Assembly (NCBI GenBank): GCA_029339505.1
Contig: JAQISU010000036.1
Span: forward strand, 7,416,501 to 7,480,500
Direction: 5' to 3'
From: Unio delphinus
Taxonomy: Eukaryota > Mollusca > Bivalvia > Unionida > Unionidae
DNA length: 64,000 bases
Position numbers and translations under genes: made by a program. Shown piece by piece: positions 1 to 12,685 of this stretch (the first letter of the stretch is position 1; each line of letters starts with the position of its first letter). The notes beneath the pieces are model-generated. The model saw only the letters and a program-made list of their open reading frames with translations, did not search any database and was not told where the DNA came from.

Positions 1-20
1 ATATATATATATATATATAT
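1..20. repeat. (AT)n microsatellite at window edge
   Basis: Pure AT dinucleotide run that continues off the left end of the window. Confidence 0.95.
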
Positions 21-892
21 TGACAGTTTTGTCATAATAGGTTAATTCACAATTTTCTTCTACTTACAGAATCCAATATAAAACTAAATGATGCATCAGA
101 AGAAGAAAAATACATTCGAAAATCTACTGTGCCTAGGTCAATGTGTCGCATTGTTTATTCTCACTATGTAAAGATGATTACATGTTGTTTTCATGATCAA
201 ATGTTCTTAGATTCTTTGTACTATGCTGTATTGAAAAATGATAGCTGCAATTAATATTTAACAATGATCTTTTTACTTGACTATTAAAACTTTTTGAAAT
301 ATGTTTTCTTTAATTTAGAAATGTTCATATTTTTTAAATTTGATTTCATTGCTTGTTTATTTAAGAATGCTTTTCTTGAGTTGAGGATTTCACTAAATAT
401 AGAAATGCTTTGCTATATTAAACAAAGTTCAATAATGCTAAATACATACATTTAAAACTACCTTAATGTATAATCAATAATAACATTACAATGATTTCTC
501 ATCACATGTCTTGCAAAACTGAATATAATGAGAATATTTTTTGAGATATATATTTGCCAAGTTAGAATTATTAGAAATGAATGAATGTGTTATTAGTTTT
601 TTTTTAAAGTTAGTTGAAGTATTGACCTCTCGACTTTGTTTTGTTTGGTTAGCATTTTGTAGGTATAGTGTCAAACACCCGTTTCATAAGTGCTATTCAC
701 CGGTATGATACAAAATACTAATGCTCAACACACGCATTTAAACCGGTCTTAAGTAACAACTCTTAAGTAACAACTCTAGAAAGAAAGACTGGCTTAGATG
801 ATATTTAATCATCTGATGAAAACCCTTTTAGGTAAAATAGCAAATATAAACTAAATATATGGATTTATTTCATATAGACGGCCTACCCAATT
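21..892. other. Non-coding stretch, nothing recognised
   Basis: AT-rich sequence with stops in all frames. A stretch around 600-680 loosely resembles 2220-2290 (both contain ggtatagtgtca), which may be an old duplicate. No gene signal seen. Confidence 0.5.
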
Positions 893-1620
893 AATATACA
901 TCCTCTGCTATATTAGCATATTATGTACTAATCCTCCTCTATATTAGCATACCCACTTAAAACACATCCTCAACTATATTAGCATACCCACTTATTACAC
1001 ATCCTCCGCTAAATTAGCATGCCCACTTAACACACATCCTCCACTATATTAGCACACCGACTTAATACACATCCTCCCCTATATTAGCATACCCACGTAT
1101 TACACATCCTCCGCTATATTAGCATATCCACTTAATACACATCCTCCGTTATATTAGCATACCCACTTATTACACATCCTCCGCTATATTAGCATACCCA
1201 CTTAATACACATCCTCCGCTATATTAGCATACCCACTTAATACACATCATCCGCTATATTAGCATACCCACTTAATACACATCCTCCGCTATATTAGCAT
1301 ACCCACTTAATACACATCCTCCGCTATATTAGCATATCCACTTAATACACTTCCTCCGCTATATTAGCATACATACTGACTACACATCCTCCGCTATATT
1401 AGCATATCCACTTAATACACGACCTCCGCTATATTAACATATCCACTTAATACAAATTCACCATTATATTAGCATATCCTCTTAATACACATCCTCCACT
1501 ATATTAGCATACCTTCTTAATACACACCCTCTACTATAGTCGCACACCAAGAAATCATGTTACTTTGTTAGAATACCAACTTAATTCCCATTCTCCTCTA
1601 TATTAGGATACACAAAAATC
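893..1620. repeat. 35-bp minisatellite, about 19-20 copies
   Basis: Tandem unit built on atcctccgctatattagcat followed by acccacttaatacac. The period is exactly 35 in the well-kept middle (for example cttaatacac at 1201 and again at 1236). Copies at both ends are diverged and include short indels. No long ORF crosses it. Confidence 0.93.
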
Positions 1621-3597
1621 ATGTCGCTAATACAGAGCAAGCTAGAAATAAGGAAGTTAAAAGCACTGGAATATAATACATGTTTATGCAAATTTAAATT
1701 ATCAGTATAAGAGTTTTCTTTCTATTACAAAAATAATAAATACAGATACAGAAAATAACACGAATACTTATATTCCACATATGCATTGTATATTACCAGT
1801 AACTGCGTATGATGCATTTTTGACCTTTGCTATGATTAAACACTTGCAGGATTGAAAGGCTCGTCTCAAATATGAATGAACGATTAGAAAGAGTCCATAA
1901 GATGAGTATACAAGCTGTGTGATTAACTTAATACAACGTTGTTTTCAAAAAATATTTGTTCGTGGAATTTTTTTTAGGAAGAGCATCCATAGGTCCAGTC
2001 AATAAGCACACTTGAATAAACTTTCCAATAAACAGTTCGAGTTGTAAGAATGGTTATTGTTATAGGTAAGATAATTTTGCTGTAAAGTTACATATATTAT
2101 GTTGAATAGCACAATTTAGCAGCCTGAACTGCTTCTTTGCTTAATAACTTTAAAAAAGAGTGTGATATTTTTATTTAAACTTTTTCACTTCGTATTTGAG
2201 GGAAATAAATTATTTTGTTTAGTTCGTCAAGGCTTGTTGGTTTTGCTTTGTTTTTAATTATTTTTAGGGTATAGTGTCATACCAATTCATACATCAATAA
2301 GTATCATTCATTTTCAAATGGACTATGAAAGTATAAAATGCAAGAGAAATATTTAGATATGTAATTAAATAACAGTTTTGACCTTCGCGATGTGATGTAT
2401 TTAATTTTAGCTTATCTTTGAACTAATAAGAAGCGAAAATTATGATGGTTGTTAACATCGCCCCCCACCCTCCCATAAAACGAAAATCACTTCCGTCAGG
2501 CTAATTTCAAAACTGCACATGTCGGCGAACGAGATGTGCATATTCTATGCTATTTTTAGCATTACGCTGAGTAACTAGACGTTTCTAAATGTCTAAATTT
2601 TTAGATTTGTAAGATTCGTAAAGTTTAATGTAGTCGAAGAGAAATCTCAAACATGTGCATTAAGAAGTTCAGCATATCAAATTAAACGTTTTAGAATATT
2701 TCGTTTCTCAAAGTGTGGAAAACTAAAAAATAATCAATTGTAAATTTATTGTTTATACTTAGTTATGCAATAGGTTCAAACTGAGTGTTTAACGGTTTCT
2801 GAAAATATCAATCATATATAATTAATTGTAGCTTATTGTTCAAACTCCAGTCGATTTTTCATTTCTGTCAGTTTTCTAACTTAGTTTGCAGATATGTGTT
2901 ACTGAATACAACATAATCTTTCATGAAATAGGTCACTTAACTTGATTTTGAAATATGTACGAAAGTCATATGCTAATATATTAAACGAATAATTTATAAG
3001 GGTCGTTGCAGAATGGGACCAAACATACTGTGTTTAGAAAACCTAATCGGAGAAAATATAAAAGATGGAAAAATGGACTATATCAAGAAAAAGCTGAAAT
3101 TTCACTTTAAAAAGGAGAATAATTATGTCTGTAAATAACAATTCTGCATCATAAGTTGAATGATGCTCTCAGTCCAAGTGAAGTAGTCGGTGTGTGTGTG
3201 ACCTAGAAAATTACAAACTAATAAATATTTGAAGCAGAACTTAGGGCACAAAGAACTTAACATTTCTTAAACTCTTTGCTTATTTCTATTATGACTCGGT
3301 ATAAATCTTAAATGGGACCAAGATCTCTCATCTTGCTGAATCAGCATAATAGCAAAATGAAATAGCAGTTGTTGCGGCTATATTTTTGCCAGTTGGGCTT
3401 GTTTCACACAAACACCTCAGACCTGAATTGATTTTATTGTGTCAAACAGGTTTGAGACATTTAATTTCTTTTAGGAATTGTGACTTATCTGATCCACACT
3501 GCTTGAATTAATGGTAATGCCAAAATGTGTCAAATTTTCCTAAATCCTGTAGAAGCTGTCTGACTTATTTTTATTTTGTTAATAATGGTGGCCATAG
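1621..3597. other. Non-coding stretch, nothing recognised
   Basis: AT-rich sequence with no ORF of note, no tandem repeat and no recognisable mobile element. A short C-run lies near 2460. Confidence 0.5.
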
Positions 3598-3851
3598 TCA
3601 ATCAGCATCAGGGGGACCCCAAGTGGCCGATTGGTCTAAGGCGCTTTCCATTACGGATCACTGCCATCTCACCTCTGTCTACGTGGGTTTGAGTCTCGAA
3701 TTCAGACAATGTGGGTATGTGAGAAAGCTTGTCGGTAGCTTCTCGTTTGTCGGTGGTTTTTTCTGAGGATTTCTCAGGTATTTCCTCCACCATAAATAGC
3801 CTATCTTGTCCTGAAAAATGGTGTAAGGCCCTACAACATCAATCAGCATCA
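3598..3851 (+). mobile_element. tRNA-derived SINE, full-length copy with 13-bp target-site duplication
   Basis: The body runs 3611-3838. The head has a Leu/Ser-tRNA-like box A (tggccgattggtctaaggcg, about 3624-3643) and box B (gggtttgagtc, about 3685). The body (tgtgagaaagcttg, cttctcg, ttcctccacca) is shared with copies near 32.8, 40.9, 48.9 and 61.4 kb. The perfect 13-bp direct repeat tcaatcagcatca flanks it at 3598-3610 and 3839-3851, which marks a retrotransposed insertion. It is not a functional tRNA gene: the acceptor stem is not preserved and the unit runs on for more than 150 bp. ORFs across it are incidental. Confidence 0.9.
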
Positions 3852-4149
3852 AATTTAGAAATTTGTTAGACTTTGATGCTAAAATGATTTTGTAAAATTT
3901 AAACAACTTTTAATAATTAATACAAGTTTTAAATGAAGTTATTAAATTCTCTGAAGCTTTCTTATTACATGCACATACTTATCATGGATATAGTTTCATT
4001 CTGCAAAGGCCACTTCTATTATATGGCACTATCCCAGTGCAGAAGGTGTGGCCATATTTGGAACACACAACAGGTCTATGGTTCAGATGAACCATGTTAT
4101 AGCAAAGGACAACCAAAGTTGGCCTGGGTATATATAGAGCTTGCAACCC

Positions 4150-4540
4150 CTCAACTAAAACCTGTTGTAAGCTTCTTGAAGAACCCCAATACCAATAGCA
4201 CTTGGTACAAGCTTTTTTAAAAAAACTCCAATACTATTAGCAACTGTTTTAAGCTTCTTGAAGAACTCCAATAATTCTAACACTTGGTACAAGTTTTTTA
4301 TAGTATCCCGATACCACTAGCATCTGTAGAAAGCTTCTTCATGAACTCCAATATACAAATAGCACCTGTTTTAAGCTTCCTGAAGAACTCCAATAGCAAC
4401 TATTTTAAGCTTCTTGAAGTATCCAATACCGTTAGCACTTGGTACAAGCTTAATTAAGAACTCCAACACAATTAACACCTGCTGTATGCTTCTTTAAGAA
4501 CGCCAATACCACTATCAACTGAAATAGCCGCTTGAAGAAC
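4150..4540. repeat. Degenerate ~40-44-bp minisatellite, about 9 copies
   Basis: Repeats of aagcttcttgaagaactcc followed by aataccattagcacttggtac, with many substitutions and small indels, alternating between an acttggtacaagct and a ctgttttaagct version. It looks like an old array. Confidence 0.85.
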
Positions 4541-6474
4541 AAAAAAAGCTAATCTTGTGCTTCTGGCAATCCAAAATAACAGTATAAAAAAGTATAGGGT
4601 TTTGTCTATTATAATTAGATGTAAACAAGATTTGCACTTGTATGTTCTTCAGCAGAAAAAAAGAGACCATGAACTTGAGAAGTCCAAATATATGAATATA
4701 ACAAAATTTAACCAGGCCATCTCGATATTCAGATAAGCATACTCACAGATACTAAATCCCAATTACAAATATCAAATTGTTTCTACAGTAATGATGGAAA
4801 AAGTTTTTTGAAAAAATTGTATAAAAGTATAGATAAATTCTTAATAAAAGTATGTCATTTAAATGGTTTCAAACTTTAATCAGCTCATCCATGAATGAAC
4901 AGAAATCGGATAAGAAATGTAAAATATATTGATGAAATATTTCCTGCATAATCAAGCTAACATGATTTACACCCAGAAAGGTTCAAATCCCAGTGGTACA
5001 TGCAAAATGTACCAGAGAAAAAATTTGCAATATAGTAGAAATTGTGTGAAAAATCTAATCAGATCATCCACATATAAATAGAAACCTGAGTAACAAATTT
5101 CAATTTGTTGCATCAATCTATTTTTGCTTTATCATTTTATCAAGGTTTTTAGCAAACGTTTATCCATATTTTGAAGTTATTTTGTTGTGTGAAAACCTTA
5201 TAACGTCATTTACATGCAAACATTCTTATAAAATCTGCCACTGACCAAGTGGTGCATTTTTGCATAATTAGTCTAAAAGAGGTTTTGATGAAAAAGTTGA
5301 ATTAACAAAAAATTTCATAACAGAAAATCATTGAAGTGGTGTGAAAATCTAATAAAGGCATCTATACGATAGGATTTAAATGACTACCAAATTTTTGTGC
5401 CAAGGAACTTTTGTGTAATAAACTTCCAAAGATTGGTGGACTTCTCAGCATTCTGATGGATGTATACACAGGACCAAATCAATATGGCCCACATTCAAGC
5501 AGCAATGTGGCTGAACAGAAAAAGCTCGTACATTTCAAACTACAATTAATCTATATTATATTAATCTACTCTTTTACCTATGTGCTGTTCTGAATGTGAC
5601 AAAGACACTAACAAAAAGCAGCCCACCCCAAAACTATCTAGCTACAAGAATATCACATGCACCCTTGTGACCCTACTAACACAAATGCATAAAAGTAGTC
5701 ATAGATTATTAAAAGGTAAACAGACCTCTGAGCTGCCATATGTTTGTTTAAGTATATGCCCGATTATTTGGAATAGATAAAAAATACAGAAGAAAATAAA
5801 TATTCCAAAGAGATTCAAAGGAATATAAATCTTTATTTCTGAGTAAATATATGTGTCCCCATAAGGTATAACAATAATAAATGTCCCCATAGCTGTAACG
5901 GTAATAAATGTATTCCTATAGCTATAATAGTGAACGGAAAACCTATAATTAATTTGATAGTAATAAAAGTACAAAATATGTAAAAGTAAATGAAAAATGG
6001 ATTTTAACTTTGTTTAAAATGTACACTTTCATTCACGCTGATTAATAACTCCTTTGGAATATGTAATGTATACTGATTGAATTACCATCTTTAATACTGA
6101 TCCAAAATATACATCACAAAGATTAAAGATATGAACAACAAGTATGTTTATAAAACTTGCTTTACACTGAGATAACATTAATACATGTTCTAGGTTATGA
6201 ATGACATTTACTAGCACGAGAGATTCTCCATTAAAACTGATCCCAAATGGCAAACACCAAAAATAAAAGAATTAGGATCATCATCTGACCAAAAAATTGA
6301 TAACTAAGAATAAACTGTCATGTAATAACAACTTATAAAACTTGGATATGATAAAAATTCAATCCATCACATACAAATTATGACTGATATCATTAGGCGG
6401 CCTGAGTTTAACTAAGAGAAAAACGACTTTTGTGTCAATTAAGGCAATTAAGCATACTTAACATAGACGATTAT
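4541..6474. other. Non-coding stretch with weak dispersed-repeat signal
   Basis: Between about 4860 and 5400 the motifs gtgtgaaaa, tctaat.agatcatccac and tataaatagaaac recur roughly every 170-200 bp, suggesting decayed dispersed repeats. No coding or RNA gene supported. Confidence 0.4.
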
Positions 6475-6678
6475 TTACATGTGTTCAGGATGGTTCTTCA
6501 GACACTCAATAAACTGCTCAGGCTTAAGTTCCCCATTGCATATCCAGTGAATGGGTGTAAAAAGGGGGAATCTGTCTTCCATCATCTTGCTCTTCAGCAT
6601 GTAATTTACTTCATATGCTGTTGGAGGTCCTTGTAGTTTCTGGCCATTTAGCATTTCATTTTCCAACACTTCTATGGA
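6475..6678 (-). CDS. Exon-like ORF, unidentified protein C-terminus
   Basis: On the minus strand an open frame runs from a possible acceptor (cattccatgaag, just above 6678) to a TGA at 6475-6477. The predicted peptide starts [14 protein letters not shown] and ends [12 protein letters not shown]. It contains [16 protein letters not shown] and [14 protein letters not shown], whose composition (P, W, C, H, mixed charge) is far less biased than the Ile/Asn/Lys-rich noise ORFs nearby. I do not recognise the family. No convincing upstream exon was found, so it could be an orphaned exon, a retained fragment of a duplicated gene, or chance. Confidence 0.35.
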   Translation of the reverse strand, partial: SIEVLENEMLNGQKLQGPPTAYEVNYMLKSKMMEDRFPLFTPIHWICNGELKPEQFIECLKNHPEHM

Positions 6679-6762
6679 CTTCATGGAATGAAATAAGACA
6701 GATACAGTACAGATAGGCCTATAATTAGTGTTCAAAGAAAATAATTTACAATGATCTGACAT

Positions 6763-8724
6763 AACTTGCCTGGTTCCACCATTGTTTATAATGTCGGCTG
6801 TACTGAAACACTGGAATTTAATATGGTGATCGCGTACATGTTTTTCAATTTCAAAACCAACTATTTAATATGTACATAATTTGGTTATGAAAGTATAAAG
6901 ACGATACATGATTTACTGTATAAACTATATTTGTTTTTGTCTGTAAGCAAGTGCTTACATACAACTCAGCTTTAAATCTAATAATCTAACAAAGCTATAT
7001 TCTTATATGTGGCATGAATTCAGCAAGATCCTAATGAATTCCAAGTTATGATAAGATATCTCAATGGGTTAAGGAGGTATGATGTGAAAATAATATCATC
7101 AAACATGGGTAGATAACCCGAATAGTATTAATCTGACTGCCATGTTTGATGAGGCCAAAATTATTGTCCTGATCTAAATGCATAGGTTTCATCAAGTTAT
7201 CTAAAGAGGTTCAGGAGATACAAACCGGAGAGCAATGTGATGGAGACGTGGACTAAAAAGTAGCAATCTGAGAATACCTAATCTGATATGGGACAAACAT
7301 CATCACTTTTAAGAAATATTAATCATTGATGACAGACTGACATGATACTGATTTGATTAATTGCTTAACAGGATACAATATGTAACCATAATACAAATAA
7401 ACAACATACAAAGTTTCACAAGGGCATCTCAATGGGTTCAGGAAATGTTAAGTAAAAAAAAGGACAACAGATGGAGGCAAAAACTAAGACTCGAAATTAA
7501 CATCTTGGAATCAAACTCTTCCCTTGTGCAAATTGTTCGTAATCCAAGGATAGGATATCTTGGAAATTCTTGATTGTCCCTTTAAAAATCTGATTTCCCT
7601 GCAGAGTTTGCGCATTTCCTGTTAATTTCTGCACTTGACCCCAAAATAGCTGTAATCAGCATGTCATCAAGTTTTTTCATCTATAACTGTACTCAATAGC
7701 TGTAACTCACCATCAACATGCTAATGGAAAAAAATCCTAAATATCTACACACATATTTAATATAAATGACATAAACAAATAAAGTACACTCAAATTTTTT
7801 TAAAGATATATTTTAGTCCATCAGCGTTTTAGCTGTTTACCACCTATGGCCACAACCGTATCCATATTTATGTTTATCTGAATTTACACCAGTACATTTC
7901 ATGGCAGTATTAACCTGTGTTAATCCTGTGTCCAGTTAGCTGCACACTTTTCATGAAGAAATTTTGTTTGGACATTAAATCACAAACCAATGCACAAAGC
8001 AGCAACAAGAGACTAATTTGATTATGTGAACTTCCCATATTTGTTTAGCTGAAGTTGGCGAACATAAGTAACTGTCACGTGGTCCAAAGTGAGTACCCAT
8101 TTCTTAAACAGATCAATACAATGTTTAATACTTGTACTAAATCATTGGCGTTTTGTATATCAAGTCATAGGTGAAAGAAACCGCCGCCATGCTATTGTCT
8201 TGACAAATGATGAATATTCCAAAATCTTGTTTATTGAAGAATTCACTCTGATGTACTGTTATTATGGACTGCAATTACTTAATCAGATAATGAATAGCTG
8301 ACACGGTGGTTTAGTCTTTGTTAAGAACAGGTATCTATGAAATTATAGAGATAATTCTGTTGTTAAGACGATTCAAGTCTTTGGCTCTGAAAAATAGATA
8401 AAATTCCTTTTAAAGATTTAACATGATCTTATTTTAGTATTTGTATGCAGTTGTTCTAATCAGCTTACATGCTGGGAAAGAATGTTTCATCAGCATTTGT
8501 CCCAAACTCCCAGGCAATGAATTTTTTTGATCCGTTTATTCAACCTCCAGCAATCGTGCTTAAGTGAAATCTAATGCAAAGAAAAATGTTTCAGGAAAAC
8601 GTTATTTCATGTGGACCTACAATTTTTTATTAATGTTTTCCACTGTGTCAAATTTAAGGTTTGAGGCAAAAAGTGACAATGTATCCCACCTTCGACAAAA
8701 CTGTTCTTATTGGTTATGTCTTAT
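6763..8724. other. Non-coding stretch with degenerate ~190-bp repeat
   Basis: A motif like aagtttcatcaagatatctcaatgggttcaggagat appears in variants near 7045, 7190 and 7415, indicating a degenerate dispersed repeat between about 7020 and 7470. The remainder shows nothing recognisable. Confidence 0.45.
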
Positions 8725-8945
8725 GATTGAATGACCGAATAACAGCTAAATATATTATAAAATTCAAAAATCTATACTTTTTCTTTGAATGACCCAAGTG
8801 CAACTAAATATATTATAAAATCTAAAAATGAAACTTAATATTGTCTAAATATCTTACCAATACCAAACTTAATATTGTCTACAATCTTTGAGAATAACAC
8901 AATACCAAACTAACTTAATATTGTCCAAATATCTTTGAGGATAAT
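8725..8945. repeat. Short imperfect direct duplications
   Basis: caactaaatatattataaaat occurs near 8744 and 8801, and aaacttaatattgtctaaa near 8831, 8865 and 8910. These are two or three local copies only. Confidence 0.7.
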
Positions 8946-9377
8946 ACGTAATTATATGCGACTCAATCTGAAATTAGCCATGGCTATTCCAAAATAGACA
9001 ATATGCGTTCTCCTGGAAAACATTAATGAATTTTTTAGAAATTAATTTTGTTGCAGGTTTGTTGATTTTAAAAATGACTTTGATATCGTAAGGAGAGTTG
9101 GATTATGAAATACATTGAACTCGATAGTCACGAAAGGGAAGTGTTTAATGTTTTCTTTTAGGCATTTATAATGATATCAAATTATGTGTGTCTTTTAAAT
9201 AATGAATTTTCTGGGTTGTTTTCTCATATGTAAAATGTGTAATCCAAGTGGGAATTTTTTTGCACTATTATTCACTTTATTCTTAAATAAACTAGAATCT
9301 TGTTTATATAAGTAAATGGGTTAAGGGCGTGCGCTGAAACTTCCAAGCATGCTGACCTTTCAAATATGTGAAATGTT

Positions 9378-9830
9378 ATGTGGCTTTTATACACCGATGA
9401 CATCATATTGATGACACCATACAATAATGTTGACTTACAACAAACTCTTGATAGATTTGGTAGATATTGCGCTAACTGGAAACGTCTCTTTAACACAGAG
9501 AAAATACAAAATATCTTATTTGGTTCAGAGAAGAAGTATTCAATAAGTATAAAGTAAGAAATGACGACATTAATTGTTTTAGCGAAATATATGTACTTAG
9601 GTTTTCCATTCTCAAAATGATGCCTGAATAATCTAGTATCCATAGTTAATAAAAGTTTGCATTTGCTTACCAAATCTTGATTTCTCTTTTAATTGTCTAT
9701 TGAAATTATTCAACCAAACCATTGTACCGATTTAAGTTATGCTTTGATATTTGGATATTTATGAAATCTGGTAAAACAACTCATCTTTCTTTCCTCAGAA
9801 GTATATTGAATATCAATAATGTACTCCTTT
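9378..9830 (+). pseudogene. Non-LTR retrotransposon RT fragment 1 (palm motif to thumb)
   Basis: The + strand frame from 9378 reads MWLLYTDDIILMTPY, and then QQTLDRFGRYCANWKRLF and NILFGSEKKYSISIK before a TAA at about 9554. (Y/F)xDD followed by hydrophobics, then YCxxW and a Lys-rich strand, is the signature of the polymerase core of non-LTR retrotransposon RTs. Beyond the stop the same region continues in shifted frames as KYMYLGFPFSK, IVNKS and LLTKS, then LFNQTIVP-like and FLRSILN-like pieces typical of the segment after the palm. There is no N-terminal RT or endonuclease part. It feeds directly into the 64-bp array. Related fragments lie at 10262 and 14505. Dead copy. Confidence 0.8.
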
Positions 9831-10262
9831 AAACGGCATACGAGGAATTTGTTCCATTCTCTTTAATTGTCAACATTAAAATGTACCCCTCTATATATGA
9901 CATACGATGAAGTTGGTCCCTTCCCCTTAATTGTCAACTTTAAAACGTAGCCGTATATATATGTCATACGACGAGTTTGTTCCACTCTCTTTAATTGTCA
10001 ATAATAAAATGTACCCCACTTTATGGCATTCAACAAGTTTGTTCCATTCCCCTCAATTGTCATCATTAAAATATACCCTTTTATATATGGCATATGACGA
10101 GTTTGTTCCATTCCCCCTAATTGTCAAAAAATGTAACCCTCTATATGGCATACGACAATTTTACTCCATTTCCCTTAATTGTCATCTGTAAAATGTAGCC
10201 ATATATAAATGACATACGACGATATTGGTCCATTCCCCTTAAATGTCAACATTAAAATGTGC
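9820..10262. repeat. 64-bp RT-derived satellite, array 1 (~7 copies)
   Basis: The unit starts acattaaaatgtaccc, then has tctatatatggcatacgacg and agtttgttccattcccctta. The period is about 64 bp with frequent 1-4 bp indels. One frame of each unit reads like YMAYDEFVPFPLIVNIKM, which is the RT segment expected between FLRSILN and RMINYW. The array starts at the end of RT fragment 1 and ends abruptly inside RT fragment 2. Confidence 0.9.
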
Positions 10263-10595
10263 AACTGGAAAACTATGTTAACAAAGAAAAAATAAAAAAT
10301 ATCGTATTTGGTTCAGAGAAGAAGTATTCAAATAGCATAAAGTAAGCAATGACGACATTAATTGTTTTAGCGAAAATTATGTACTTAGATTTTCCATTCT
10401 CAAAATGCCTGAAAAATCTAGTATCCTTCGTTAATGGAAGTATGAATTTGCTTGCCAAATCTTGTTTTGTCTTTTAATTGTCAATTGAAATTATTCAGCC
10501 AAACCATTGTACCGATTTTAATGTATGCTTTTGAGATTAGGATATTTCCGAAATCTAGTAGAATAATTCATCTTTCTTTCCTTAGAAGTATATTG
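10262..10595 (+). pseudogene. Non-LTR RT fragment 2
   Basis: Second copy of the segment at 9445-9820: caactggaaaactatgttaac, gtatttggttcagagaagaag, gtacttagattttccattctc, then HLSFLRSILNIK in the frame just before the next array. The junction at 10262 fuses the last 64-bp monomer straight into this fragment. Several stops and indels; not coding. Confidence 0.75.
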
Positions 10596-11352
10596 AATAT
10601 AAAACATGTACCCCTCTAAATGGAATACGAGGAATTTGTTCCATTTCCCTTAATTGTCAACATCAAAATGTACGCCTATATATCTGGCATGCGACGAATG
10701 TGTTCTATTACCCTAATTGTCAGCTATAAAATGTACCACTCTATATATTGCATACGATGAAGTTGGTCCCTTCCCCTTCATTGTCAACTTTAAAACGTAG
10801 CCGTATGTATATGGCATTTGACGAGTTTGTTCCATTCCCCTTAATTGTCAACATTACAATGTACCCCACTATATGGCATTCAACGAGTTTTTTTTCCATT
10901 CTTTCTTATTAACATTAAAATGTAACCCTCTATATGATATACGACAAATTTGGTCAATTTCCATTAATTATAAACTTTAAAACGTACCCATCTATATCAG
11001 GCATACGACGATGTTGTTTCATTCCCATTAACTGTCAGCATTAAAATGTACCGCTCTATATGGTTTACCACGAGTTTGTTCCATTCCCCTTAGTTGTCAA
11101 CATTTAAATGTACCAATCGATATATGACATACGACGAGTTTGTAACTTTCCCCTTAATTGTCAGCATTAAAATGTACCAATTGTTTTATGGTATACTACG
11201 AGTATGGTCAATTCCCCCTAATTGTCAACATTGAAATGCACCGCTCTATATATGGCATACGACGAGTTTGTTCCATTCACCTTAATTGTCAACATTAAAA
11301 GGTAACCCTAAATATATGGCATATGACGAGTTCGGTCTATCCCCCTTAATTC
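10595..11352. repeat. 64-bp RT-derived satellite, array 2 (~12 copies)
   Basis: Same monomer family as at 9820. The first monomer continues the RT frame as MEYEEFVPFPLIVNIKM (after a TAA). The last monomer passes into tgcatgataaactattgggt, which translates in the same protein order as CMINYWVKLISSNEEK. Monomers differ by about 10-20 per cent and by small indels. Confidence 0.9.
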
Positions 11353-11460
11353 AAATTAAAAGTTGCATGATAAACTATTGGGTAAAATTGATCAGTAGTA
11401 ATGAAGAAAAATAACTTCTTGTATATGGTCTGTCTGATACAAACATGTTGGTGATAATTC
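11353..11460 (+). pseudogene. Non-LTR RT C-terminal tail, copy 1
   Basis: Reads KSCMINYWVKLISSNEEK, stop, then LLVYGLSDTNMLVII. RMIxYWxKL is the usual continuation of the RT ORF in this class of element, so the array lies inside a once-continuous ORF. A parallel tail is at 15985. Confidence 0.7.
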
Positions 11461-12105
11461 GGGGGACAATATCTATTTGGCATCTCCCCCAAAAATATGT
11501 AACAGTTTAATTTATGTCAGAACTGGAAGTCACTGATATCCCGCTGAAACTGGTTGGTGACCTAATGTTCCCTATAAGAAAAGACATTACACACTTCGTC
11601 AGTGTTAAGGAATCGAAAGACATTGCACACTTTGTCCGTCTCAAGGAATATGGGACGAATATCATAGTCTTCTGTCAAGTTCTTATTTTCACAATGAAAA
11701 ACAAATATTTATACCTCATTTAAACACTTCTAGGACTAATGTTTATAAATATAATCAATTAATGAAATCCGGCAACTTACGATTCTGAAAATAGTTGCAA
11801 GTTTTTCAATTGTGTCTCTAAAAGTTGTAAACCCGGATAAAAATCGTTTAATCTCATCACATGCTATAAATTTAAATTTTTACATCCTTATTCACCTCTA
11901 ATATTGCAACCTTTTCAACCTATGTGTTATAAAATCTTGTCCCGTCAAGTGTTTTCCTAATAAAAAAAAAACATTTTCATTTCTCATGACATCTATGTTA
12001 TTTACGCATACCTTTACCACGATATAAATTTTAAGTAAGCATGATAAATTATTGTGGTTGTGAACGTTGTATCGCACTACTCATGCTCTGTAGGATTTGT
12101 TGTAA
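11461..12105. other. Macro-repeat 3' block, copy 1
   Basis: Contains ctatttggcat..cccaaaaatat, a short internal duplication (gaaagacattacacacttcgtc / gaaagacattgcacactttgtc) and ttgcaacctttacaaccta-like text. It is closely matched at 16261-16790, and from about 11669 by 12920-13359. No conserved reading frame between copies, so ORFs here (for example 11514-11723) are treated as chance. Confidence 0.7.
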
Positions 12106-12330
12106 CAGCTTGCCAATAAAGGCTCACTCCCAGTGATACGCTATCGTGCCAGTAAAGACTCTCTTCCATTTATACGCTATCGTGTCAGTCAAGGCTAACT
12201 CCCAGTGATACATTTTCGTGCCAGTAAAGGCTCAATGCCATTGATACGCTATCGTCCCAGTAAAGACTCAACCCCAGTGATACGCTATCGTGCCAGTAAA
12301 GACTCACTCCCAGTTATAAGTTATCGAGAC
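12106..12330. repeat. 36-bp array, copy 1 (~6 units)
   Basis: Unit gccagtaaagactcactccc followed by agtgatacgctatcgt, 36 bp, with substitutions. Shorter arrays of the same unit lie at 13360 and 16797. 36 is divisible by three, so open frames run through it; no coding role inferred. Confidence 0.88.
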
Positions 12331-12538
12331 AACACAAAAGTTGGTTGTCTGTTATAAGATATGCACCAAGCAATGGAATAAAATATTCACTTATAACACA
12401 ACACTAACATTGTATACATACAATTACTTTATACAGATTAAACAAAGGTTCAATGATGTATCCAACTGATACATAGGAAATATTGAAAGCAAATGTACAG
12501 CCAAGAGTTAGGTTGGGATGGTATTGGGAGTGGTTTTA
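12331..12538. other. Macro-repeat block between 36-bp array and 147-bp exon
   Basis: Conserved non-coding segment containing acaacacaaaagttggttgtc, gtatacatacaa and gttaggttgggatggtattg, matched at 13521-13723 and 16976-17190. Confidence 0.7.
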
Positions 12539-12685
12539 TTGGCAGATAACTCCCTGTATTGAGACGGTGTATGCATGCATGCCAGGCCACCCTGTCCTCT
12601 TCCCACATTCTTGACATGCCAGAATAGATCTACTCCCAATGAAGAGATACTCGTCGGAAAATGATCGCTCTAAACTTTCTGTGAT
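12539..12685 (-). CDS. 147-bp repeated exon, copy C (unidentified protein)
   Basis: On the minus strand the sequence follows an acceptor-like ctatggttcgtag and is open for exactly 49 codons: ITESLERSFSDEYLFIGS, then ILACQECGKRTGWPG, ending QGVICQ, with a TAA directly after. Three further copies (13724, 17191, 27500) have the same 147-bp length with no indels. C-x2-C followed by GKRTGWPG suggests a small metal-binding or disulphide module, but I do not recognise the family. It could be a captured host exon amplified with the macro-repeat. Confidence 0.5.

Noticed and set aside
893..1620. CRISPR-like array
   Set aside because: Repeats are directly contiguous with no unique spacers, and the window is eukaryotic. 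The same applies to the 34-, 49- and 64-bp arrays.
3620..3700. tRNA-Leu/Ser gene
   Set aside because: Box A and B are present but there is no acceptor-stem pairing, and the sequence is the head of a repeated ~230-bp SINE.
3527..3906. ORFs on both strands
   Set aside because: They overlap a SINE with target-site duplications; similar peptides appear at every SINE copy (32815-33096, 48712-49020).
9272..9673. 133-codon minus-strand ORF
   Set aside because: It is antisense to the RT fragment, whose plus strand carries the clear YTDD motif; the antisense ORF at 10273-10458 is the same shadow.
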